DNA of 64,000 bases from Verrucomicrobiales bacterium (GTDB lineage: Bacteria; Verrucomicrobiota; Verrucomicrobiia; Verrucomicrobiales; DEV007): NCBI GenBank assembly GCA_012960505.1, contig DUBC01000052.1, positions 124,001 to 188,000 of the forward strand, written 5' to 3'. The position numbers were made by a program, and so were the translations under genes. The stretch's first letter is position 1; the number at the start of each line of letters is the position of its first letter. Of this stretch, positions 27,006-35,250 are shown piece by piece. Below the pieces are notes generated by a model. The model was not told where the DNA came from. It was given only the letters and a program-made list of their open reading frames with translations, and made no database searches.

Positions 27006-27908
27006 CTATCCCCAGACAACAATTTCACCTTCTTTTTCAGTGTTGGCTAATGCTTCTTTGAAAGCATCCTTGTCCCAACCTTTGAGTTTGCCCAAATACT
27101 TAAAGAACTTGTTCGAATTGGCGATACTGGTTGGAATTTCAATTTCTTCATGATCACTTCCATCTGGCAGATTGATAGAAATAAGAGGGTCACCGGCATA
27201 TGATGATACGCGAACTCTTACAATGTCTCCCCAAGGCACTGAGCCTATCTTTTCCTCGTCCTCATATAACTCTATCATCTTTGCAGTGAAATTATAAGTC
27301 ATTGCAGTTTCATCACCATCATCACCACCATCCATTACGACGTTTTCCTCCTCCTCCTCGGCTCCGTGATCATCCTCCTCGTCATGGTCGTCATGGTCGT
27401 CAGGCCCTTTAGGTTCAATTCCGAATCCACTAGCTGGATCAAAGTTATACTCACCATTTTTGATGGTGGCATGAATATCAACTAACCAACTTTCAAACGA
27501 GTCAGCTATTTCCTCGTTCTCATCATTGCTTACGTATTTACTTATCGATCCGCTTTCTAACTCAACACAGAGCATGTCCCCTGATCCATCTTCAGCAAAT
27601 GGCAACCAATCTCCAGGGCACGTTTCATCTTCTCCAGCATCATCTCTGAGTCCTTCTAGCTCGCTCCATGATTCCTGCACCAGATCAAGTGGCATTAGAC
27701 TGAACATCTCAAAGAAGCCGGGATTGCTTTCCTGGCTCTGACCATTGTGTATGACAACGAAATCTCTATAGTCAGTTGGTAATTCCTGACCAATAAATTC
27801 TTCTAATGCCTCTACCTCCAACTCATCCGCTCCAGGATTCAGCGATTCTAGAATTGCGCTTGCTTTTAATGTTAATTCACCTTCGAGTCGGGACCAAATT
27901 TTCTTCAT
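27006..27908 (-). CDS. SMI1/KNR4 (SUKH) family protein with acidic His/Asp linker
   Basis: A 300-residue cytosolic protein. Residues about 1-150 match the SUKH/SMI1-KNR4 domain (FIGQELPTDYRDFVVIHNGQ, FEMFSLMPLDLVQESW, GDWLPFAEDGSGDMLCVELE). A very acidic, His-rich linker (about 168-200, PDDHDDHDEEDDHGAEEEEE) leads to a C-terminal domain of about 95 residues that may be PH-like (YEDEEKIGSVPWGDIVRVRV). SUKH domains often act as immunity proteins against contact-dependent toxins, but no toxin gene is near, so its role is unknown. It lies downstream of hflX on the same strand. Confidence 0.7.
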   Translation of the reverse strand: MKKIWSRLEGELTLKASAILESLNPGADELEVEALEEFIGQELPTDYRDFVVIHNGQSQESNPGFFEMFSLMPLDLVQESWSELEGLRDDAGEDETCPGDWLPFAEDGSGDMLCVELESGSISKYVSNDENEEIADSFESWLVDIHATIKNGEYNFDPASGFGIEPKGPDDHDDHDEEDDHGAEEEEENVVMDGGDDGDETAMTYNFTAKMIELYEDEEKIGSVPWGDIVRVRVSSYAGDPLISINLPDGSDHEEIEIPTSIANSNKFFKYLGKLKGWDKDAFKEALANTEKEGEIVVWG

Positions 27909-27928
27909 ATAATTTAGTTAATTATTAT

Positions 27929-29254
27929 TTATTTCCCCGTATCGAAACCCTTCATAGATTCAGCCATAACGAATTCCGCAAACTTCGCAAGAAAACGTTT
28001 CGAATAAGTTGCAGTTAAGATAATGTCGTTCCCAACATAATCTTGGCTTAAAATCTTACCTTCTCGGTGCAAAAGGGCTACTAAATCCTGTCTAGATTGA
28101 GGTATTTTCATGCTGTGACGCACTATATTTTGCAATAACATATCAGCCATTTTGTCCATTAAATTGCTGACACCATGGGCATTTTTGACCGAAATAAAAA
28201 CCGCTTCAGGGAAATTATTTTTAAGTTCCCATAGCTTACTTTCATCAATGAGATCAATTTTGTTAACTACCGGGACGATTTTTTTTTCGTCTGCCCCGAG
28301 CTCCTTTAATACGCTCAGTGTGGTTTCATGGTGATCGAGAACGTCTTTAGAACTTCCGTCAATGACATGAACAAGAAAGTTGGCAAGCAGTGCCTCTTCG
28401 AGCGTAGCCTTGAAACTTTCCACTAAGTCGTGAGGCAACCTCCTCACGAAACCAACTGTGTCAGTTAGTAGAAGCGTTTGGCCATCTTCTAAATTAAGTT
28501 TTCTCGTAGTAGTGTCCAGAGTTACAAAAAGTTTATCCTCTGCAAGGACAGTGCTTTCAGTCAGGCAATTCAGCAATGAGGACTTTCCGGCATTGGTATA
28601 ACCTACAATCGCGGCGTGAGGCAGATCAGCACGGTTTCGTTCCTTACGTTGTGTTCGGCGTTGTTTTTTTACTTTTTCTAGTTCTGCTTTTACACGGTCT
28701 ATTTTTTTCCGGGCCAGTCTGCGGTCAATTTCGATTTGTTTTTCTCCTTCTCCTCTTGCTGCACCACCACCACCCTTTCCACCGCCCGATCCACCACCTT
28801 GACGATCTAGGTGGCTCCACATTCTAGCCATCCTGGGCAGGGTGTATTGCATTCGTGCAAGTTGCACCTGAAGGCGAGCCTCCCTTGACCGGGCCCGCAT
28901 TGAAAAAATATCAAGAATGACCTCATGCCGGTCAATGACTAAAATATTAGAATCATTTTCCCAGTTTCTTTGTTGGTTTGGTGATAATTCATTATCAAAA
29001 ATAATGCAGTCGCAACCTAACTCTTTGGCCAATTCAATAGTTTCGGCCATTTTACCTTTTCCCATCAAGTGCGAAGGATAAGTTTCGCGGACCTTAATAA
29101 GAGTAGTTTTTGCAATTCCTATGTTTAAGGTTTCAACAAGCTCACGCAATTCTTGAAGAAGACTAGTAGCTTCATCTGCTTCCGACTTATCATAATAGAC
29201 ACCTACAAGTAAGGCCTTTTCAACAAGCTGCGGTTTTTCGCGGACTTCAAACAT
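27929..29254 (-). CDS. hflX: Ribosome-associated GTPase HflX
   Basis: GTPase that splits or rescues stalled 70S ribosomes. The N-terminal HflX domain has FDNELSPNQQRNWEN and VIDRHEVILDIFSMRARSRE. A Gly-rich loop (about 155-168) precedes a basic helix. The G domain follows, with P-loop GYTNAGKSSL, DTVGFVRRLPHDLVESFKAT (G3) and NKID (G4). At 441 residues the length is normal. The usual hfq neighbour is absent. Confidence 0.93.
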   Translation of the reverse strand: MFEVREKPQLVEKALLVGVYYDKSEADEATSLLQELRELVETLNIGIAKTTLIKVRETYPSHLMGKGKMAETIELAKELGCDCIIFDNELSPNQQRNWENDSNILVIDRHEVILDIFSMRARSREARLQVQLARMQYTLPRMARMWSHLDRQGGGSGGGKGGGGAARGEGEKQIEIDRRLARKKIDRVKAELEKVKKQRRTQRKERNRADLPHAAIVGYTNAGKSSLLNCLTESTVLAEDKLFVTLDTTTRKLNLEDGQTLLLTDTVGFVRRLPHDLVESFKATLEEALLANFLVHVIDGSSKDVLDHHETTLSVLKELGADEKKIVPVVNKIDLIDESKLWELKNNFPEAVFISVKNAHGVSNLMDKMADMLLQNIVRHSMKIPQSRQDLVALLHREGKILSQDYVGNDIILTATYSKRFLAKFAEFVMAESMKGFDTGK

Positions 29255-29420
29255 ATGGGTCTAATAACTAACTAACTAATAGGAAATAAGTTACATATCA
29301 AACAAGTTAGTATAACTCACTACTCCTAAAATATACTGGGTGGTATCACTTTATTCTGAATAATCAAGCTTTAGTACGTTCTTTTCTGGAAGACTATAAG
29401 GACTAAGGTTAGTTTGTTCT

Positions 29421-29825
29421 ATGGTGAAAGGCCCGCGCATTGAGACTCGAGAACAAGTGATGTTTTACGATACGGATGCTGCCGGAGTCGTACACAACAT
29501 TTCATACCTAAGGTTTATTGAAAAGAATCGAACTTTGTTGGGATCTGAATTGGGTCTTGATTATAAAGAAATGGCGGGTTCAGGCATTTACGGAGCAGTT
29601 CTTCGTATCGAGATTGATTATCGCAGGCCTGGGCGATTAGGAGAGGATTTACAAGTGCGCGGATGGCTGGAAGAGGTCACCAAAGTAAAATTTTGGTGTG
29701 GATTTGAAATCTATCGCGCCGAGAATAATGAGCTCTTGGTATCTTCAAGGCAAGAGCTTGCCTTGGTAAAGATGCCAGAAGGAAAACCGACAAGATTACC
29801 TGCTGATTGGAAAAAATATATTTAG
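29421..29825 (+). CDS. Acyl-CoA thioesterase, YbgC/4HBT family
   Basis: A 134-residue hotdog-fold thioesterase. The catalytic signature YDTDAAGVVHNISYLRFIEK carries the Asp (residue 15 region) and the VH-N-x-x-Y pattern of YbgC/4-hydroxybenzoyl-CoA thioesterases. A physiological acyl-CoA substrate cannot be assigned. The stop codon is two bases before the truA ATG, indicating one transcription unit. Confidence 0.88.
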   Translation: MVKGPRIETREQVMFYDTDAAGVVHNISYLRFIEKNRTLLGSELGLDYKEMAGSGIYGAVLRIEIDYRRPGRLGEDLQVRGWLEEVTKVKFWCGFEIYRAENNELLVSSRQELALVKMPEGKPTRLPADWKKYI

Positions 29826-29827
29826 CA

Positions 29828-30574
29828 ATGAGCCGGATCAGACTGACGATAGCTTATGATGGCAGCTCTTTTCAGGGTTGGCAAAGTCAACGGGGAGGGA
29901 ATACAATTCAGGATTATATTCAGACCGCTCTTCTAAAAGTTTCTGGAGATGCTTTGCGGATTACTGGTTCTGGTCGAACTGATACAGGCGTTCATGCTCT
30001 TGGCCAAGTCGCGCATTTTGATGCACCAGAAACAAGCAGTATGAATGCAGAAGAATGGAACCGTGCCCTTAATGTGAATTTACCACCCACAATTCGAATA
30101 ATCAGGGCATCAATGATCGAGGATGATTTTCATGCTCGATTTGGAGCTAAAGAAAAAACTTACCGATACGAAATTGATATAGGGCCTGTCCTTAATCCTT
30201 TGCGAGTATCTAGGGCATGGCATCATCCAGAAAAAATTAATCCAGAAATTCTGCGTCGTGCCTGTTCCGTTTATATTGGGGAGCACGATTTCTCTTCATT
30301 TGCAGCAAATCGTAAGGACGGAAAACAAATAAACACTGTAAGAACAATTAATTCTGTTGATGTTGCAGAACTCCCTCATGGCCTGAGTATTACTTTTAGT
30401 GGGAATGGATTTCTATACAAAATGGTTCGGTTATTGGTAGGTGCTGCAGTGCGGGTGGCTGAAGAAAGAGAAGAACTCTCCTGGCTGAAGGGGATGCTGA
30501 AGAGTCCCGGAACTTCCAAGTGTCAATACTGCGCTACTGGCGAAGGCCTTTACCTTGTCGAAGTCGTTTATTAG
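29828..30574 (+). CDS. truA: tRNA pseudouridine(38-40) synthase
   Basis: Converts uridines 38-40 of the tRNA anticodon arm to pseudouridine. The catalytic Asp52 lies in GSGRTDTGVHALGQVAHFDA, the TruA motif. FSSFAANRKDGKQINTVRTI and FLYKMVRLLVGAAVRVAEE complete the family pattern. The start at 29828, directly after the thioesterase stop, gives MSRIRLTIAYDGSSFQGWQ, which fits the family better than a TTG at 29807. It converges with leuA. Confidence 0.93.
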   Translation: MSRIRLTIAYDGSSFQGWQSQRGGNTIQDYIQTALLKVSGDALRITGSGRTDTGVHALGQVAHFDAPETSSMNAEEWNRALNVNLPPTIRIIRASMIEDDFHARFGAKEKTYRYEIDIGPVLNPLRVSRAWHHPEKINPEILRRACSVYIGEHDFSSFAANRKDGKQINTVRTINSVDVAELPHGLSITFSGNGFLYKMVRLLVGAAVRVAEEREELSWLKGMLKSPGTSKCQYCATGEGLYLVEVVY

Positions 30575-30597
30575 TTTTTTCTTTCGATTCAGATTCC

Positions 30598-32268
30598 TTA
30601 ATCTCTGAGAAGATTACAGGCGCTGACAAGTGCTCTGACACCTGCAATTTCAATTGAAGGGTCAACACCACACCCCCATGCCTCTTTACCGTCATCTGAA
30701 TGTAATAAAATATAGGCAGCTGAATCAGCGTCTGATCCTCCCATCACTGCATGGGAGCGATAATCTTTAAGTTTAAAATCTTTTTGTTCAATTGTTTCAA
30801 GGGCATGCACGAAAGCATTTATTGGGCCGTTCCCCCCACCGGTTACTTCATGATTGGTTCCATTGATAGCAATCTTTGCCTCACAACGTACCTGTCCTGG
30901 GCCCACATCGTTGTGGAAGAGTTCGTATTCGATGAGAGATATTTTATTGGATACGTTTACAAATTGTTTTTTGAAAGCATCAAATATTTCCTGATTAGTT
31001 AGCTCTCTGCCTAAAGAGTCTGCCATATTATAAATCTTTTTGCCGACTTGAGACTGCATGGCTTTAGGTAAGTCGAAACCGTATTCCCTATCCAGAATAT
31101 AAGCGATTCCCCCCTTGCCCGATTGACTATTAATACGAATGATCGCTTCATACGTTCTCCCAATATCAGTAGGATCAATGGTTAGATAGGGAACGGCCCA
31201 ATGTGAATTATCAGCTTCAATAAGATCCATCCCTTTCTTGATAGCATCTTGATGGCTGCCGGAAAACGCGGTGAATACTAAGTCGCCGGCATAAGGATGG
31301 CGATCAGGCACTTTCATTTGTGTGCAGCGCTCATACACTTCTCTGGCCTTGGGTATGTTTGAAAAGTCCAGTCCGGTTTCAATTCCATGACTGTTCATAT
31401 TTAATGCGACAGTTGCTATATCTAAGTTTCCAGTACGCTCGCCATTTCCAAATAATGTTCCTTCTACACGGTCAGCTCCAGCCATAAGCCCCAGTTCGGT
31501 TGCAGCAGTTCCCGTGCCCCGATCATTGTGGGTATGTAGACTGACCCTGACAGAGTCACGGTCTTGAAGATTACGGCAGAACCATTCGATCTGATCGGCA
31601 TGTACGTTTGGGGTAGTCCATTCAACTGTTGCAGGAAGATTTAATATAATTGGATTTGTTGAAGAGGGATTCCATACGCCCATGACGCCGTGACAGACAT
31701 CAAGGGCAAATTCAAGTTCAGTGTCTGAGAAGCTTTCTGGCGAATATTCTAGGTCCACTTGAGTTTCAGGCACTGTATCGACTAGTTCCTTTATTAGAGC
31801 AGTTCCCTCTACAGCGATTCGCTTGATTTTTTCCTGATTTGCGCCACCGAAAGTAATTCTTCTCTGCAATGGGGAAGTGGAATTGTATATGTGAATAATT
31901 GCTTTAGGGACACCCTCTATAGCTTCAAAGGTTCGGCGGATTAGGTGCTCTCTTGCCTGGACAAGGCACTGAATCTCCACATCATCAGGTATCAGTTTTT
32001 CGTCAACAAGCTTGCGTATAAATTCAAATTCAGTATCTGAGGCTGAAGGGAATCCTATTTCGATTTCTTTAAAGCCGATACTTACAAGCAGCTCAAAAAG
32101 TTCAAGTTTTTGAGAAACATTCATGGGAATGGCAAGGGCTTGGTTGCCGTCTCTTAAGTCTACGCTACACCATGTTGGTGCTGCCGTTATTGCCTGATCT
32201 GGCCATTGACGGTTTGAAAGGTCTACTGGGCTGAAAGGCCTGTATTTTTTCAAGTTTGATGACTTCAT
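30598..32268 (-). CDS. leuA: 2-isopropylmalate synthase (long form)
   Basis: First committed step of leucine biosynthesis: acetyl-CoA plus 2-ketoisovalerate gives 2-isopropylmalate. The start of the DRE-TIM barrel has CSVDLRDGNQALAIPM with the metal Asp. SLHTHNDRGTGTAATELG carries the His ligands. The C-terminal 150 residues (YELFHNDVGPGQVRCEAKIA) form the leucine-regulatory domain. At 556 residues it belongs to the longer actinobacterial/fungal-type LeuA class. A possible promoter lies at 32439-32466. Confidence 0.93.
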   Translation of the reverse strand: MKSSNLKKYRPFSPVDLSNRQWPDQAITAAPTWCSVDLRDGNQALAIPMNVSQKLELFELLVSIGFKEIEIGFPSASDTEFEFIRKLVDEKLIPDDVEIQCLVQAREHLIRRTFEAIEGVPKAIIHIYNSTSPLQRRITFGGANQEKIKRIAVEGTALIKELVDTVPETQVDLEYSPESFSDTELEFALDVCHGVMGVWNPSSTNPIILNLPATVEWTTPNVHADQIEWFCRNLQDRDSVRVSLHTHNDRGTGTAATELGLMAGADRVEGTLFGNGERTGNLDIATVALNMNSHGIETGLDFSNIPKAREVYERCTQMKVPDRHPYAGDLVFTAFSGSHQDAIKKGMDLIEADNSHWAVPYLTIDPTDIGRTYEAIIRINSQSGKGGIAYILDREYGFDLPKAMQSQVGKKIYNMADSLGRELTNQEIFDAFKKQFVNVSNKISLIEYELFHNDVGPGQVRCEAKIAINGTNHEVTGGGNGPINAFVHALETIEQKDFKLKDYRSHAVMGGSDADSAAYILLHSDDGKEAWGCGVDPSIEIAGVRALVSACNLLRD

Positions 32269-32629
32269 TTTGATTTTGGATACATTTCACCCTTAAAGCG
32301 AGGGAGTACAGAATAGGAGGAATTTAATTTCTGGCCTAAAGGCCGAGCAGTATAAGAATTTGCGCTCCAGATAAATAAGTTCTGGTTTTTTGTTCACGCT
32401 TTATTTTCAATGCAGTCATTTTTCTTATATCAGGGAAGAAGATACGACCTCGTGCCGCGAAGTCAATTCTCGCTCTTTTTGCGGTCGAATTATACTTAGA
32501 AATTAAGCAATAATCGTATTTTTATCTTTAATATATCTTCATAGAGCTGAGCTATGCATCCAAGAATATAGACTCTTTTATGAGATTCAGTTTGTCATGA
32601 AGCGATCTTCGTTCTTTCCTTTATCATAT
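32269..32629. other. Divergent intergenic region between leuA and yicC
   Basis: About 360 bases without a gene. A possible leuA promoter on the minus strand is TTGACT (32461-32466) and TATCTT (32439-32444), spaced 16 bases. A small GGCC-TAAA-GGCC hairpin lies near 32333-32344. TATACT at 32491-32496 could serve yicC but lacks a good -35. Nothing else recognisable. Confidence 0.4.
32439..32466 (-). promoter_or_regulatory. Possible leuA promoter
   Basis: On the minus strand, TTGACT (32466-32461, 5 of 6) is followed after 16 bases by TATCTT (32444-32439, 4 of 6). Transcription would start near 32432, leaving a leader of about 160 bases before leuA. No leader peptide or T-box could be recognised. 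Confidence 0.35.
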
Positions 32630-33505
32630 ATGAAGAGCATGACCGGATTTGGCTGCGGGGAGGCCTTGAATGATGACCTCATTTATCGAGTTGAGGTTGC
32701 ATCAGTAAATCGTAAGCAAGCAGACATTGTCGTGAACCTTCCTCGCGAGTTAAGTGCATTAGATTCACGCATTAGAAAGCAAGTAAGTGAAGTAGTCTCA
32801 AGGGGGCGGATAAATGTTGGGATTTCTCTGAAATCGGCAGAAGCGCAGGGCGGTTCATTGTCTATCAACCTGCCATTGGCTGAAGAATATACAGCGGCAA
32901 TTGCAAAACTTGAGGAGCGCCTTGGATTGAATGGGCTCGTGTCCAGATTTGATCCTAGCCGAGCTCCTGGCGTGATTCAGCTCGGAGAAACCCTCCCAGA
33001 GCCAGAAGACGCTTGGCCCTTTGTTCAGAAAGCATTAAAAGAATCTCTCTCTAAATTATTAGAGATGCGCTCCACTGAAGGAGCGCACCTAAAATCTGAT
33101 TTGGAATCAAGACTTGCGGCACTGAAAGGTTTTCTGCAACAAATTTCCGAGCAAGCTCCCAGCGTTGTGAAAAGATATAGAGACAATTTAATTAAGAGAC
33201 TTGATTCGGCCGATATCGAATTGAATCTTGATGACGAAAGGCTCATTAAGGAAATTGGTTTATTTGCTGATCGTTGTGATATTTCAGAGGAGGTTACCCG
33301 GCTCGAGAGCCACTTTGCTCAGTGTCATAAATATTTTAAGAGTGATGAAGCTGTTGGTAGGCCCTTGGATTTTCTTATTCAGGAAATGGGCCGTGAAATA
33401 AACACGATTGGCAGCAAGGCAAATGATGCTTCAATTGCACAGATCATTGTAGAATCCAAGACAGAGCTAGAAAAAATTAGGGAACAAATACAAAATATTG
33501 AATAG
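32630..33505 (+). CDS. yicC: YicC-family endoribonuclease
   Basis: A 291-residue member of the YicC/YloC RNase family. The ATG at 32630 gives MKSMTGFGCGEA, matching the nearly invariant family start; an upstream ATG at 32597 would add 11 residues. The C-terminus has PLDFLIQEMGREINTIGSKA and a closing ELEKIREQIQNIE, both diagnostic. It abuts gmk (TAG then ATG), the conserved yicC-gmk pairing seen in many bacteria. Confidence 0.9.
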   Translation: MKSMTGFGCGEALNDDLIYRVEVASVNRKQADIVVNLPRELSALDSRIRKQVSEVVSRGRINVGISLKSAEAQGGSLSINLPLAEEYTAAIAKLEERLGLNGLVSRFDPSRAPGVIQLGETLPEPEDAWPFVQKALKESLSKLLEMRSTEGAHLKSDLESRLAALKGFLQQISEQAPSVVKRYRDNLIKRLDSADIELNLDDERLIKEIGLFADRCDISEEVTRLESHFAQCHKYFKSDEAVGRPLDFLIQEMGREINTIGSKANDASIAQIIVESKTELEKIREQIQNIE

Positions 33506-34135
33506 ATGAGCGTTGAAGATCTGCTAGGAACTCAAGGTTCCCGTAAGGGAATTTTGTTTTTATTATCGGGCCCGGCCGGTTCCGGTAAATCGACCCTCTT
33601 GCGTCGGGCTTTGGATGAAGATAGAAACCTAGTCTTTTCAATATCATGTACCACCCGGTCACCACGTGAAGGAGAGGTTGATGGCAAGGATTATTATTTT
33701 CTTAGTGATGAGGAGTTTTCGAAAAGAGTAGAAAATAATGAGTTCCTTGAGCATGCAGAAGTTCACAAGTGGCAATACGGGACACTATCAAATGCGGTAA
33801 TTGATATATTAAATGATGGGAAGGATGTGATTATGGATATCGACGTTCAGGGTGCAGATCAAGTACGAGACTGTAAGGACCTTGTGATATCAGATGCGGT
33901 CGTTGATATTTTTCTTACTACCTCAAATACTGTTGAACTTGAAAAGAGATTGCGTGGGAGAGGCAGTGAAGATGAGGATAACTTTCAATTGCGTATGCAG
34001 ACAGCAGTTGATGAAATTAAGAGGTGGAGAGATTACACCTATTGTATTCTTAGTGGTGATCACGAAGAGGATTTTAAAGTTTTATCCTCTATCTTGGCGA
34101 CGGAAAGGATGAGAGTTGCAAGAATGGCACCCTAA
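33506..34135 (+). CDS. gmk: Guanylate kinase
   Basis: Phosphorylates GMP to GDP with ATP. The P-loop is SGPAGSGKSTLLRRAL and the GMP-binding stretch is SCTTRSPREGEVDGKDYYFL, followed by DIDVQGADQVRD. At 209 residues it is of normal length. It is translated directly after yicC and overlaps the convergent amidase gene by four bases. Confidence 0.94.
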   Translation: MSVEDLLGTQGSRKGILFLLSGPAGSGKSTLLRRALDEDRNLVFSISCTTRSPREGEVDGKDYYFLSDEEFSKRVENNEFLEHAEVHKWQYGTLSNAVIDILNDGKDVIMDIDVQGADQVRDCKDLVISDAVVDIFLTTSNTVELEKRLRGRGSEDEDNFQLRMQTAVDEIKRWRDYTYCILSGDHEEDFKVLSSILATERMRVARMAP

Positions 34136-35133
34136 CGTAAAGCGTTACGGTAAGCAACTATGCCGCTCGTTATTCCGTTTGAAAGGAGGGATAAGTACGC
34201 TGTACTTGCGATTTTGCGAGCATCTTGTGGATTACTTAGGAAGCCGCCTTCAACTAGGATTGCAGGCATTGCAAGACCAGCTAGGACTGTGAATCTGTCT
34301 CTCTTTATTCCTCTATCATCTGCCTGGGTTTTTTTGATTACGGACGCATGTATTGCTGTTGCCAGGGCAATATTTTCTGAGTCCCTAGCATTTCCTTTGA
34401 GAAAATTATTTTTAACTCCTCTTTCGTTATGAGTGCCAGATCCCTGAGGACTGAGTGCGTAGGTCTCTATGCCTTTAGCTGTGTTGTTAGTGAATGAATT
34501 AAAGTGTAACGAGACAAAAATAGAGTCGGCTATTCGGTTAGCGTATATGACGCGCTGCCCAAGTGTAGGAAAAGCATCTGTTGGTCTGGTCATTCTGACA
34601 CGAAACCCCTTACGCTCAAGATCGCGTAGTAAGATTTTGGCAAGTCTCAAGTTAAAATCTTTTTCCTTACCATAACCATTGACGCTTCCGGGATCAGTGC
34701 CTCCGTGACCTGGATCAATAATTACAGTCCTGAACCGTCTTGCTGTTTTGATGTAGCTTGGCCTTAGTACCGGATCAATAAGTTTTGCCAGATCAATTCG
34801 AGAGAATAGATAGTTACTATTTTTTTGAATGACCTTGTAACTTAATCGGAAAAGAACGGTATTAATGTAAAGGTTATCAGATCCATTCTTTATGCGCATT
34901 TCAATTTTGGGTGATCTGAATCTCAATGACCCTTTATTTTTTTCTAGGGAACTGAAACGATAAAAGTCTTTGATGTTTTGAGCAGTAACATATTCTCGAC
35001 CATTATGCTTGATCACAGTCCAAGCAGCAGCATCGGATTTCTCGACAAAAGAAAAAATGCACAAAATAATGATCATTTTCCACATAACGGTAGATTTTTG
35101 TTTTAAGTGATTGAATAGAGTAAACAGAGTCAA
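34132..35133 (-). CDS. N-acetylmuramoyl-L-alanine amidase (Amidase_3)
   Basis: Zinc amidase cleaving the bond between MurNAc and the peptide stem of peptidoglycan. The catalytic domain (about 145-333) has VIIDPGHGGTDPGSVNGYGK with the first His, FVSLHFNSF with a second His, and AILVEGGFLSNPQDA with the Glu. The N-terminal 100 residues resemble an AMIN-like or copper-amine-oxidase-like domain. The signal peptide is best formed from an internal Met at 35085 (MWKMIIILCIFSFVEKSDAA), so the true start may be there. It converges with gmk. Confidence 0.88.
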   Translation of the reverse strand: MTLFTLFNHLKQKSTVMWKMIIILCIFSFVEKSDAAAWTVIKHNGREYVTAQNIKDFYRFSSLEKNKGSLRFRSPKIEMRIKNGSDNLYINTVLFRLSYKVIQKNSNYLFSRIDLAKLIDPVLRPSYIKTARRFRTVIIDPGHGGTDPGSVNGYGKEKDFNLRLAKILLRDLERKGFRVRMTRPTDAFPTLGQRVIYANRIADSIFVSLHFNSFTNNTAKGIETYALSPQGSGTHNERGVKNNFLKGNARDSENIALATAIHASVIKKTQADDRGIKRDRFTVLAGLAMPAILVEGGFLSNPQDARKIASTAYLSLLSNGITSGIVAYRNALR

Positions 35134-35250
35134 AATTACGGGTTATAGTTAATTTCTGTACTTTTATAATGCCAGTGCAATTTAAATATTTTAGCTGAAC
35201 AGTAATTAAATTTTGCAAATTGGGGTTCGATCAAGTTATTTCCGCCTTCA

